Part shown: positions 11,736-21,820 of the stretch, piece after piece | Position numbering within the stretch: position 1 is the stretch's first letter | Layout of the letters: the number at the start of each line of letters is the position of its first letter | From: Agelaius tricolor | Taxonomy: Eukaryota; Chordata; Aves; Passeriformes; Icteridae | Reading direction: 5' to 3' | Length of the DNA: 64,000 nucleotides | NCBI GenBank assembly: GCA_023055355.1 | Contig: JALJCS010000038.1 | Location: 3,224,001-3,288,000, forward strand | Program-made: the position numbers and the translations under genes | Notes under the pieces: generated by a model | Databases searched by the model: none | Seen by the model: only the letters and a program-made list of their open reading frames with translations | What the model was told of the DNA's origin: nothing

Positions 11736-11880
11736 CAGGGAGCAGCCTCCAGCCCTTGGGGCTCTGCTTTCACCCCCTATATTCCCATCCTTCCCCTCTC
11801 TGAGCATCTCCCCCATCCCACAGCCAGCCCCTTTTCAGCAGAGGGTGGCAGGAAACTCTTCCTGTCATCGAAGCCACCAC
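11736..11880. other. Short single-copy spacer
   Basis: Spacer between the minisatellite and LTR A1. Its last six bases, CACCAC, are the left half of the candidate target duplication. Confidence 0.5.
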
Positions 11881-12263
11881 TGTCACAGAGATCTTTTATG
11901 GAAAATCCTTTCCTTAGGATTTTTTTCCTCCTGAGAAGCTGAGAGGCCTCAGGAACAAAATGCAAACAATGGTTGTCTGCTGCTGTGGAATGCAACAGGT
12001 GCATCTGGGATTGGCCTCATGTGGTTGTTTCTAATTAATGACCAATCACAGCCCAGCTGGCTCGGACTCTCTGAGAGCCACAAACCTTTGTTATCATTCT
12101 TTCTGATTCTATTCTTAGCTTAGCCAGCCTTCTGATGAAACCTTTCCGTCTATTCTTTTAGTGTCGTTTTAATGTAGTATATATAATAAAATAATAAATC
12201 AGCCTTCTGAAACATGGAGTCAGATCCTCATCTCTCCCCTCATCCAAGAACCCCTGTGAGCAC
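11881..12263 (+). mobile_element. Solo LTR, family A copy 1
   Basis: Starts TGTCACAGAGATC and carries the family landmarks ATGGAAAATCC, CTGAGAAGCTGAGAGGCCTC, TCTAATTAATGACCAATCA, AGCCAGCCTTCTGATG and a polyadenylation signal AATAAA near 12193. Flanking CACCAC (11875-11880 and about 12264-12269) is a candidate 6-bp duplication, although the last few LTR bases seem lost relative to copies A2 and A4. No internal region remains. Confidence 0.88.
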
Positions 12264-12269
12264 CACCAC

Positions 12270-13367
12270 GAGGCCACAGGGGTCACACGGCCCCGTTTAG
12301 GATCTTCCCACAAAGTCCATCGAGAAGGATTTACACACAGCAGCTCCCTGCCCTAAAACCCCGCAGCCACCGATGATTTTCACCTGATTTACACCCAGCA
12401 GCATCTTAGGGAGTTTAAGTCCGGCGCATCCCTGCTTTTCTCCTTTCCCAGCTCCGTGTGTGCTGCCCCAGAAACAAGCCCAGGATAACTCAGAGGAATC
12501 CCCTGGGATTCAGGAAGAGCCTTTTTTCCAGCAGCTCCTTCCCAACTACACCACGCTGAGAGCCTGGGGGCATCTCCAGCCTTTTCCACTCGAGAGGAAC
12601 GGCCCCAAACCCATCACAGGCTCTGTGGGATAAAAACCAGGCACAGCACCCCACCAGCTGCAGGGAGAAATTCCAGTCTCCTCGCCCCGTTCCTAACGAT
12701 TTTCTTCAGCTGAGAAGCAAAAAAAGGAGCAGCATCTCTTCGCCACTTGGGCGAGAAGTTCCCTTTAAAATCCAGCTGTCAGGGATAAAATGCAAATAGG
12801 TGCACGCAGGGCAGCAAAGAAGTGATCTGATGCCTTTGATTGTTCCTGCCTGAGCCTCGTAAATCATCGCTGCCTCAATCCTGTGCCCTGCTTGCTAATT
12901 CCTGCTATTACTGCTCCATTTATCCACGAGCATCGTTGGTTTGAATTCGAAATGTTGGTTTAATGTGGTGCTGATGAGATGGCAGGCATTTACAAAAAGT
13001 ACAGCAGCAACCTGCTTTGGGGAGAATACAGATTTCTTTTTTTTTTATCCCCCCCCCCCCTTCAAAACAGTAATAACACAAAAGGAAATAGCATCTCTAG
13101 CAGCAGTTTCAAAGGCAATTGGAACAATTTTGCAAAGGATTTTCTGCTGTCTATAATCATGTCCTTTATTCTTTTGATTTGCCCTCGCTCTGATGCTCGG
13201 GGTGCCTTGGGGGAACGCAGCCCTTCACCTGTTTTATGTGCAGAGATTGTCTCACACGGGATTGGAATCACATTTAAACCCTTCCCACACGTGCCTGGCT
13301 TCACTTCTGGCTTGGGATAGGGGTGGGAGGGATACCCAGAGTGTGGGATGGACTTTGGGAGCTCCTC
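12270..13367. other. Single-copy stretch; possible regulatory block 12770-12960
   Basis: No gene or transposon recognised. 12770-12960 contains an octamer-like ATGCAAAT, a CCTTTGAT and TAATTCC cores and may be a conserved element. A T-run then C-run sits at about 13037-13062. Confidence 0.35.
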
Positions 13368-14032
13368 GTAAGAGCATCGGGGGTCGGACGGTCAGGATGG
13401 ACGGAGACGAGAGATCTCTGCAGCCAGATCATGGAATTTGGGGTTTATTGCAAAGGGCCAAGTGCAGGGCCCTGCTGGGAGCTGCCAGGCACAGCTCAGA
13501 GCAGGACTGGGAGGAGAGAGAGGGAGAGAGGATGAGAGGGTAAGAGAGCAAAAGCATAAGAGAGTAAAAGGGGGTAAGAGAATAAACGGGGTAAGAGCTA
13601 AGAGGCAACAGGGCCAAGAGCTAAAAGCTAAGAGACCAAAGTTCCCGTTCCAATACAATAAATCATCTTCTGTGCTGAATATTCTGATTCTCACTGACCA
13701 ATCTAGTACAATATACAAATCCTATAGCATTTACATACAGCCTATAAGAATCATTACATTACCATCCTGTGTTACATTTTAAACCCTACAAACTCCTCTT
13801 TGGGTCCCTTCTGCCAAGCTGGCAGGGTCTGCTCTGACCCTTGGGCCTGTCTGCAAGCAGAGGGTGTTGTTCCATCAAAAGGGGATCACCTTCTGCCAGC
13901 CACACCATTGTTTTCCAGTTGTTCAGTAACTAAATGATCTCCATGCTTGCTTTCATTTCAATCTCGCTTATAGTTTCTATATTCTCAAAATCTTTTGCCA
14001 GACAATCATATTTGTAAGGCTTTCCTGTTTCA
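13368..14032 (-). mobile_element. Solo LTR, family C copy 1 (minus)
   Basis: Read on the minus strand it begins TGAAACAGGAAAGCC, contains the polyadenylation signal AATAAA (13444-13449 as TTTATT on +), then the U5-like part ending GATGCTCTTAC. It aligns with the + strand copy at 34154-34805 throughout. TCCTC occurs on both sides (13363-13367 and 14033-14037), a candidate 5-bp duplication, though the 3' terminus is AC rather than CA. A CTCTTA-type internal repeat (about 13535-13625) differs in length between the copies. Confidence 0.82.
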
Positions 14033-14037
14033 TCCTC

Positions 14038-14329
14038 TCCAACAACTCCTGGTGTCCCACAGCGATGAGTGTCACCTGTGTGAGCTGGCCCTGGGCACCA
14101 CCAGTGCCACGAGGAGCCCTGGCACCCGAGAATTTACCTTTAAATGATGTGAGTGAGGCAAAAAGAGCTCTGGGAAGGGACTGGAGCCACATCCCAGTGC
14201 CACATCCCCTTTTTCCACCTCCCTCCCTGCCCCATGCCCCCGGTGCTGATGGAGCATAAACTCCCTCGGATCAGGAGCTGTCTGCAGGCTGATGGAAAAG
14301 CGAAAAAAAGCCAAATATCAAACGGGCTG
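14038..14329. other. Single-copy stretch, nothing recognised
   Basis: Mixed sequence between LTR C1 and the CpG-rich patch; no gene or repeat recognised. Confidence 0.45.
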
Positions 14330-14580
14330 GAGGCAGCTGGGAGCGGCTCCTTTTGATTCCGCCGCAGAGCAGGGATGAGTTCACCCCCCTGCAGCCCCGT
14401 CCTGCCGGAGCAATCGCGCCCCAAGCTCAGTTAATTTCCCATCGACCGCTGTCTCCAGGATTAAAGGAGGGCTTTTGATGCGAGCTCTTGTGAATCCCTC
14501 GCACGCAGCAGGGCCAGGGCTGCTCTCCCGGGATATCGATCCCTGTCCTGCCCGCCAGCGGGGAGCTGAGCAGCGAGGCA
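14330..14580. promoter_or_regulatory. CpG-rich patch beside a minisatellite
   Basis: In an otherwise CpG-poor window this ~250-bp segment holds roughly 15-20 CpG dinucleotides by eye (GATTCCGCCGC, CAATCGCGCCCC, CCATCGACCGC, CTCGCACGC, CCCGGGATATCGAT). It ends exactly where the minisatellite begins. It could be a small CpG island or an unmethylated regulatory element; no transcription start motif or exon is evident. Confidence 0.3.
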
Positions 14581-15556
14581 GGGGGAATTCCAGCTTTTAT
14601 AGGGGGGACATCACAGCCAGGTGGAATTCCAGCTTTTATAGGGGGGACATCACAGCCAGGTGGAATTCCAGCTTTTATAGGGGGGGACATCACAGCCAGG
14701 TGGAATTCCAGCTTTTCCAAGGGGTTAACATCACAGCCAGGTGGAATTCCCGCTTTTATAGGGGGGGACATCACAGCCAGGTGGAATTCCAGCTTTTATA
14801 GGGGGGAACATCACAGCCAGGGGGAATTCCAGCTTTTATAGGGGGGACATCACAGCCAGGTGGAATTCCAGCTTTCATAGGGGTGAGCATCACAGCCAGG
14901 TGGAATTCCAGCTTTTATAGGGGGGGAACATCACAGCCAGGTGGAATTCCAGCTTTTATAGGGGGGGACATCACAGCCAGGTGGAATTCCAGGTTTTATA
15001 GGGGGGAACATCACAGCCAGGTGGAATTCCAGCTTTTATAGGGGGGGACATCACAGCCAGGTGGAATTCCAGCTTTTATAGGGGGGGACATCACAGCCAG
15101 GTGGAATTCCAGGTTTCATAGGGGCGGAACATCACAGCCAGGTGGAATTCCAGGTTTTATAAGGGAGGAGCATCACAGATGGAATTCCAGCTTTTCCGAG
15201 GGGGGAGCATCACATGAGGATTTCCAGCTTTCCAAGGGGTTAACATCACAACCAGGTGGAATTCCAGCTTTTCCAAGGGAGGAGCATCACATGTGGAATT
15301 CCAGCTTTTCCAAGGGGGGAGCATCACAGCCAGGTGGAATTCCAGCTTTTATAGGGGTTAACATCACAGCCAGGTGGAATTCCAGCTTTCCAAGGCGGGG
15401 CGGGGGGGGCATCACAGGTGTAATTTCAGTTTTAAGGGGAGAGCATCACAGCCAGGTGTTATTCCAATTTCTCCAAGGGGGGAGCATCACAGGTGTAATT
15501 TCAGCTTTTCCGAGGGGGGAGCAGCACAGCCAGGTGGAATTCCAATTTTTTTCCAG
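14581..15556 (+). repeat. Minisatellite, ~39-40 bp unit with GGAATTCC core, ~24 copies
   Basis: The unit is roughly GGTGGAATTCCAGCTTTTAT followed by a G-run and ACATCACAGCCA. Units in the first two thirds are nearly identical; from about 15160 they become shorter and diverged (TTCCAAGGGG variants, loss of the CAGCCAGG part). The EcoRI-type palindrome GGAATTCC is kept in most units. G-run length (5-9) varies from unit to unit. Open frames on both strands here are repeat artefacts. Confidence 0.93.
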
Positions 15557-16140
15557 CAGGGACAGGCTGTGAGGAGGTGGGGGAAGCGCAGCATCTCCCC
15601 ACCAGCCCCTGACCCAGCTGCTCTGGCAGGGAGCAGCAGGCTGGGAGTGTTTCCAAACGGAGAGGAAATGAATGTCCTGAGGGCTCAGGGAGGCGCAAAC
15701 TCCAAGGCAATATTTACACCGGGCTGTGCCGTGTCACGGCAGCGTGGGTTACTCATCCCTGCCTGCAGGTACCGAGTGACAGCAGCAGCCTGTGACTCAC
15801 CAGATGGGACATGGGACGCGTCCCTCCAATGCGACTTCAAACGTGCGACATCACAGAGCCATTGGCACCTCGCAGCCAGCACCCCCAGGCACGGGAGCAA
15901 AGCCAAGGTGCCTTAAGAGCTGTGGGTGTCACCCGGCCGTGACCCTGCAGGGACTCCTGAAGGTCTCTGTGGGTCACTTTTAGTGTCCCCAGAAGCTGCA
16001 GGACCCCTTTTGCTCAGCCTGGAGGGCGGCGGTGCCGGCAGTGCTGCTCCTGGAGGCGTTTTCTGGGATGCTCATGAAGCCAACACCCAGCACTGCCCCT
16101 TCCCCAGGCCAGAAGCAATCCCAGGGAACTGCAACCACTG
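15557..16140. other. Single-copy stretch, nothing recognised
   Basis: GC-rich sequence with a modest number of CpGs (15640-15920). No exon, RNA or repeat family recognised. Confidence 0.4.
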
Positions 16141-16230
16141 GATAACTGCAATAAATGTGTGGATAAATGCAATAAATGTGTTGATAAATGCATTAAGTGT
16201 GTTGATAAATGCAAGAAATGTGCTGATAAA
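16141..16230 (+). repeat. 21-bp tandem repeat, 4.3 copies
   Basis: GATAAATGCAATAAATGTGTT-type units follow one another with exact 21-bp spacing and a few substitutions. Because the period is a multiple of three it yields a seven-residue repeated peptide, which I take as incidental. Confidence 0.88.
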
Positions 16231-16684
16231 GGAGCACAGCAGTGCCAGGGCTGGGCTGGTGCTCTGTAGTCACCACCAGACACTCACAGGGCAGCTGACC
16301 TGGCACTAATTTGTCCATTAAAACATGAGATTCCCAAAGGGAATCTTCAGATCCCTACAATGCAATGCAGAAAGGGAAAGCAGAGTGGGATATTTTCCAG
16401 CAGCTGTGTGGCAGAGGGATTCCCCAGGAGCAGGCAGAGCTGGGCTCCACTCTGCTGCTTTAAAATGCCTCAGGTGGCTTTGCAGCACCTAAAAATCTGC
16501 TCCAGCCTGGAATACAAGCCTGGAAGGGCTCACTTTGGAAATAACACCTCCACCAAAAGGCCAGGACTGGCGGCTTCCCACCTGCCTCAGTTTCCCCACT
16601 TCTCCCACCATCACCTGAGCAGCATCAAGGGAGGTCCAGGGGGACATAAAACACCTCGAGTGTTTGGCAGGAGGTTTGCATGCA
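16231..16684. other. Single-copy stretch with a MIR-like core
   Basis: Mostly unremarkable. CTGCCTCAGTTTCCCCACTT at 16580-16599 resembles the minus strand of the MIR/CORE-SINE core (TGAGGAAACTGAGGCA). At this length the match could be chance. Confidence 0.3.
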
Positions 16685-16990
16685 AACATTTTTAATCCCC
16701 ATCCCAAGAATGATTAATTACTATTTGCCTGCTATTATTGTTTGTTTTCCATCAGCATCCTTGCTTTGGTTCTCTGCTGAATCCCACTCCTGATGCCAAG
16801 CCAGGGATATTTTAGGAAATGCAGATTATATAATATTTACATCTGTGCCACTTGTTTATTCCTCTCTGTCAGTTAATTTTATTACTGCTCCTCTCTCATG
16901 AAAGCAGTGATTTGCAGAGCCAAAAGCAGGCGATGTGATTTCAAGGATGCACTAATTTTAATAATTAAAAAGCTGCTGCCTCCCATCTGC
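16685..16990. other. AT-rich candidate conserved non-coding element
   Basis: A low-GC stretch with several TAAT/ATTA cores (GATTAATTACTATTTGC, GTTAATTTTATTAC, CTAATTTTAATAATTAA) inside GC-rich surroundings and no simple-repeat character. That look is typical of vertebrate enhancers, but it is inference from composition only. Confidence 0.25.
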
Positions 16991-17736
16991 CCAGGAAGGG
17001 AAGGAGAGGCAGCAGGAGGGCACAAGGCTCTGGTCGGGAAATCCTGCTCTGAACCAACCCAATGCTCCCCCAAAAGTGATGGGTCCTTACCCATTTGTGA
17101 GGGTTTATCTTGGTTTTCTTCTCTGGGAAGAGGAAAGAGACTCCCAGAAGGGAGGATGAGTAATTATGGGATTTTTTGAGGGTTTGAGGAGGAGCTGGAA
17201 AACCCGGACTGAAATAAAGCTGTGTTTCCCACTGATCAGAACCATCTCCTTTGACAGAAATGTGAAGTTTGCAGCTAAGCCAAGGTTCTGCTCCTTGGTG
17301 TGGCCAGGAAGGAGCAGCCAGCTGGAGGGAAATGCTCTTGTCCCCATCTGACAGACCCTGGGGACCCCAAAATGCAGCCCAGCCCCGAGGCGGGGCCAGG
17401 CCCAGAAGGGACAAACAGGGGCCATTCTGCAGGGGACAGCAGCCCCACAGGGGACCAGCACGGCACAGTCAAGTCCATTTTGCAATTCCAAAGGGTAAAG
17501 AGGTGGTTAAAAAAGCCCCAAAAGCTGTCAGGTCTGGACCAGCCCTGGGTCTGTTGTTGGGTTGGGTGAGTAGGTGCTGAGATGGGGACTCCAAACTCCA
17601 GAGCAAAGCAGTTCAGATGGTCAGGGAGGAATGACACTTACACACAGCTGGAATTACACTTTCTGAGGATGGAAATCCCACAGCAATCCCCGGGTTTGTG
17701 CCTTTCCAGGCTGCCCCTCGAGGCCCTGATTTCTTG
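16991..17736. other. Single-copy stretch, nothing recognised
   Basis: GC-rich with several overlapping chance frames, the longest about 150 residues, none with a recognisable domain. Confidence 0.4.
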
Positions 17737-17822
17737 GTTGTCCATCAAACCCAGCCCTCCCCACATTCCTGCTCTTCCCTGATGCAAAAGGAATGTGGGG
17801 AGGACTGGGTTTGATGGACAAC
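17737..17822. repeat. Near-perfect inverted repeat, 34-bp arms, 18-nt loop
   Basis: Left arm 17737-17770 (GTTGTCCATCAAACCCAG...) and right arm 17789-17822 (...CTGGGTTTGATGGACAAC) are reverse complements with one mismatch: C opposite A in a + strand transcript, a G-U wobble in a minus-strand transcript. The 18-nt loop is 17771-17788. The size (about 86 nt) and stem length suit a microRNA-type precursor or a recent inverted duplication. Flanks show no transposon ends or duplications. Confidence 0.9.
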
Positions 17823-18639
17823 ATCCCTGATGTATCTAAAACCCCTCAGAGCTGCTCACCACCACTCCAGAGCCCTGAATTGTGCCTCTACGCAGCTCCT
17901 GCCTGACAGAACTCCTGCAGGATCCCCACTCTGATGACAAGAGCAGCACGTGAGGAGGGCTAAGACAAATAACAGCGAGAGGTTAACAGCATTTCAGAAA
18001 ACAAACCCCCCCTGGCACTGCAGGCACATCTGAGCGGGGAATCTGAGGAGCAGAATGCAAAGAAAATACAAAATATGCAGATCAGAGCAGGGAGGGGACA
18101 GCGGGACACGAGGCAGGGGATCTCTCCATGGCACGAGCTCTTTGCAGAGGAGCAGATGTCTGTGCTGGCAGCAAGGGGAAGAGGGGATTTGTTTGTGAAG
18201 AGGAAAAATAATCTTTTAATTTGGCTTGTGCATCACAACCTGAAACTTCATCCCCAAAGACACAGCAATCACTGGCATTCCTTCTCACCAGTGCTGGCAG
18301 AAAAGCACAACAAAAGCAGGGCGGTGGCAGTGCCACCAAACACAGCCACTCAGGGGACACTTTGTGGTGCCCAGAACTGCAGTGTGCCACTCATCCCTGC
18401 TCCAGTCTGGGCACAAAAAAAAAAAAAAAATAAAATAACCCTGACCATGATGAATGGCTTGGATAATTCCTGCCTCTCCACGTTACCTGCTTGGGAAAAT
18501 CAGGACTCCAGAAAGGGCTGATTCCCCAGGCGGCCAGGACATAACTGAGCACGGAGCTAAGTGCAGAAACATTTCCAAGGCATTTTGAAAGAAGGAGAGG
18601 AGGGAGGGGGAATGGACTCAACTAAAACTGCCATCCCAA
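17823..18639. other. Single-copy stretch, nothing recognised
   Basis: Mixed sequence with an A-run at about 18414-18430. No gene or known repeat recognised. Confidence 0.45.
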
Positions 18640-18647
18640 GGGGTTCT

Positions 18648-19541
18648 GAAAACCAGGAAGCCCCGAGCTCCAGGCACACTGTGCTGCAAAAGGCATCACA
18701 CGGGGAGCACAACACTGCCAAGCCATGGCTGCCTCCACAGCTTTTCCCTTGGAACCAGCCCCAGCTCTGGCCTGCTTTTCCTGCCCACTGTTAGGGTTAG
18801 GGTTAGTGCTTTTTAAACCAAAAAGCCCTGAGCTCCAGGCACACTGCAGCTGTGAAAGGCATCCCAAGGGGAGCAGAACACTTCCACAGCACAGCTGCCT
18901 CCACAGCTTTTTCCTTGGGAGCATCCCTAACCCTAGGCTGATTGACCTGCCTAGGGTTAGGGTTACACCTAGGATTAGGGTTTTTTAAACCAGAATGCCC
19001 CGAGCTCCAGGCACACTGCAGCTGCCAAAGGCATCCCAAGGGGAGGGCAAAACTGTCAAGACACGGCTGCCTCTGCAGCTTTTTCCTTGGAACCAGCCCT
19101 AGCCTTAGCCTGCTTGGAGGCAGCCATGTCTTGACAGTTTTGTGCTCCCCTTGGGATGCCTTTGGCAGCTGCAGTGTGCCTGGAGCTCGGGGCATTCTGG
19201 TTTAAAAAACCCTAATCCTAACCCTAACCCTAGGCAGGTCAATCAGCGTAGAGTTAGGGATGGTCCCAAGGAAAAAATCTGTGGAGGCAGCCGTGCTGTG
19301 GAAGTGTTCTGCTCCCTTTGGGATGCCTTTCACAGCTGCAGCGTGCCTGGAGCTCGGGGCTTTTTGGTTTAAAAAGCACTAACCCTAACCCTAACAGTGG
19401 GCAGGAAAAGCAGGCCAGAGCTGTGGCTGGTTCCAAGGAAAAAGCTGTGGAGGCAGCCGTGGCTTGGCAGTTTTGTGCTCCCCGTGTGATGCCTGTCACA
19501 GCTGCAGTGTGCCTGGAGCTCGGGGCTTCCTGCTTTAAAAA
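18648..19541. repeat. Large palindrome, ~425-bp arms, 42-bp spacer
   Basis: The left arm (about 18648-19073) is the reverse complement of the right arm (about 19116-19541), with monomers in mirrored order and only scattered differences: the central pair shares GCCAAAGGCATCCCAAGGGG, the next pair GTGAAAGGCATCCC, the outer pair AAGGCATCACACGGGGAGCA-like sequence. The spacer 19074-19115 holds AGCTTTTTCCTTGGAACCAG. The right side continues with one more monomer to 19715 that has no left partner. Confidence 0.9.
18925..18962. repeat. Telomeric mini-hairpin inside palindrome
   Basis: CCCTAACCCTAGGC and GCCTAGGGTTAGGG flank a 10-nt TGATTGACCT loop, a perfect 14-bp stem. The same structure recurs, inverted in loop, at 19567-19604 (perfect) and at 19222-19259 (right arm degenerate). 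Confidence 0.9.
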
Positions 19542-19715
19542 ACCCTAACCCTAACCCTAATCCTAACCCTAACCCTAGGCAGGTCAATCAGCCTAGGGTT
19601 AGGGATGCTCCCAAGGAAAAAGCTGTGGAGGCAGCCGTGTCTTGGCAGGTTTGCCCTCCCCTTGGGATGCCTTTCTCAGCTGCAGCGTGCCTGGAGCTCG
19701 GGGCTTGGTGGTTTT

Positions 19716-20455
19716 TTGGATGCTGGAGAGCTGGCTGTGAGCCACAGGATCTCTGTCCCTGCTCCCTGCACTAATCACAGCTCGCTCCCAGCCTGCAGCA
19801 GGAGCATTTCCCAGGCAGGTGCCCGAGCCCTTCGCAGCTCTCCCAGCTCCTTTTGTCTGGCAGGGATTGCCAGAGAACCAATCCCCTCCTCTTCCTGCTC
19901 TCCTCGGTTGCTCAGGATAAATCTGCTGCTGCCCAGCATCCTCCTGGCAGGCTGAGCTGCTCCTGCTGGCATTGAAATTTGTCAGAAATAGCCCTTTTCT
20001 CCAAGCAAGAGCCAGGAGGGCACCTCCTCACCTGCCAGCCACAGCTGAGGGCCAAAAAGCAGCAAATAAAGGATTATTAGAGAAAGGGCAAGGCCCCTGG
20101 CATGGTGGGGCTGTGCCCTCCCCGCTGGCACACGCACTCACAATGCTTTTCCTTTCCATTTGTTTACTCGAGGACAAAAAAAAAACAAAAAGCAAAAAAA
20201 CACCCATAGAAATATTTTTTGGAGCAGAACTAAAATGAGTAGTAAAGCCCAGAGGACAGTGAGATGTTCACTGGCTCCCCCTTCATCCTTCCAGGATGAC
20301 TGTGATATCCCAGACCCCAAAAATCTTTGGGGACAACAGATAGGACACAGAGATCCCGTGGGATGCACAGGAGGAGGCAACTCTGCTCCTGATCCCAAAC
20401 CAGCCCTCATCTCTCCTCTTTCATCTATTTAATCAATTAATTTTAATTATTGGTG
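19716..20455. other. Single-copy stretch, nothing recognised
   Basis: Mixed sequence with an A-rich part at 20176-20205. No exon or repeat family recognised. Confidence 0.45.
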
Positions 20456-20525
20456 TTGGAGCGGTGAGGTTGGACCAGATGACCCCACTGCCCTTCCAAC
20501 CTTACCCTTTCTGGGACTCTGTGTT
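20456..20525 (+). mobile_element. CR1 LINE 3' terminal fragment
   Basis: GAGGTTGGACCAGATGACC, CCCTTCCAACCTTACCC and TTCTGGGACTCTGTG match the last part of the CR1 3' UTR in sense orientation. Only about 70 bp remain. Confidence 0.85.
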
Positions 20526-21669
20526 ACCAATAAATGAACCCAGGCTCTCTCATTTTCAAACAAAGAAAGGCTTAACCTGAAAAAATAAAAGCTTGGGTTA
20601 AAAACCTTCAACTTTTCCTCAGCTGTAAAAAAAATTTTCTGTATTTCTTCCCCTAAAAAAGCAGGTGGTGTTTGCCATGAGGTGCAGACTGCAGTGATGT
20701 TCCCCAGCCTGTGTCTATGGCAAAAAAAAAAAAAAATATGTTTGCCAAAGACATTTTTATTCTGCTCCCACACAAGCTCCTTCTCTGCTCAGCAAAAGGG
20801 AATTTTCCTATTTTACAGGAGGAAAGAAAAGCTCTTTGCTGTTAAATCACCCCAGCAGCCAGACATAAACACACAGGCCCAGCAATTCCCCTGCACAGCC
20901 CCTCCAAAGGAGGTGTTGGTGTGACACTGAGCGTTGGTTTCCTCAGCTCCACGTGGAAAAGTAATGAGTTATGTTAATTGAGCTCATCTTTGCAAATTGA
21001 TATTTCTCCTGCAAATAGACAACAACAAACAACAACAACAACAAAAAAAACCCTTAAATATGTTTGCACATCATCTGCGCGGAGCTGGGATCCAGCAGCA
21101 GCAGCAGGATCAGCAATCGCTGCTGAGGGGAAAGGAGCAGCTCTGACCTGCATCCCTGCAGGTGATCCAAAACCCCACCAGCCAGCACCTGCTGCAGCCC
21201 CATCCCCCTGCACCTCCCAAACCTGACCACAGCACCCTCCAAGCTGAATTTAAGAGCTGAAAACGCTCCTCAGGATGCGGGGGCTGGTTTTGTCCCCCCA
21301 CATCCTGCCCCTGCAGCCTCACCTTGCGTGGCCCAAAGTGATTTTGGTGCCCTGCGGAGCTGGGTCACCCCTCTGCCAGCAGAACAACCCCAATTAGGGC
21401 ACGGAGCAGTTCTGAGCCCAATTAGCAGCGTGCGAACTTTCCGAGGGTGTTTAATTGAAGGCACTTGAAGGACACACGCCTGACTCGAGCCTGCAGGCAC
21501 TGGCAGTGCTGAGGATGGATCATGAATTTTAAGGGCTATGCTAACCCAGGAGCCTCCTGCCCCCAGGGCTGCTGCAATCGGGAGATTTTGCTGTGCATGT
21601 GACCCCTGTGAACCTGGGTTTGTTTCTGATATCAACGAGGAAAAGTCACACAGCCAAGAATTAAGACAC
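20526..21669. other. Single-copy stretch, nothing recognised
   Basis: Contains A-rich simple tracts at 20720-20737 and a CAACAA-type tract at 21021-21052. No gene recognised. Confidence 0.4.
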
Positions 21670-21820
21670 AATCAGAGAATTACTTGGGTTGGGAGCTTGA
21701 AGCTCATCTTGTTCCACCCTCTGCCATGGGCAGGGGTATTTTCCTCTGTGCCAGGTTGTTCCGAGCCCTGTCCATCGTGGCCTGGAGCACTTCCAGGGGT
21801 GGCACAGGGAGGTCACTTTG
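21670..21820 (-). mobile_element. CR1 LINE 3' fragment (minus)
   Basis: TTGGGTTGGGAGCTTGAAGC, TCATCTTGTTCCACCCTCTG, CCATGGGCAGGGGTATTTTC, CCAGGTTGTTCCGAGCCC and TGGCCTGGAGCACTTCCAGG are the antisense versions of the usual CR1 3' landmarks in order. It is diverged and truncated. Confidence 0.88.

Larger units (their letters stand above)
18640..19715. repeat. Satellite-like array with interstitial telomeric hexamers, 7 monomers in opposed orientation
   Basis: Monomers of about 165-180 bp share GAGCTCCAGGCACACTGCAG, GGCATCCCAAGGGGAGCA, GGCTGCCTCCACAGC and TTTTTCCTTGGGA, separated by runs of TTAGGG/CCCTAA. Three monomers lie in one orientation left of about 19095 and four in the opposite orientation to its right. 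Telomeric hexamers run TTAGGG-ward in the left part and mostly CCCTAA-ward in the right part. Short frames on both strands are artefacts. Confidence 0.92.

Noticed and set aside
13535..13625. Independent AGAGTAAAAG-type microsatellite
   Set aside because: It is an internal part of the family-C LTR, since the same CTCTTA-type run is in the 34154 copy.
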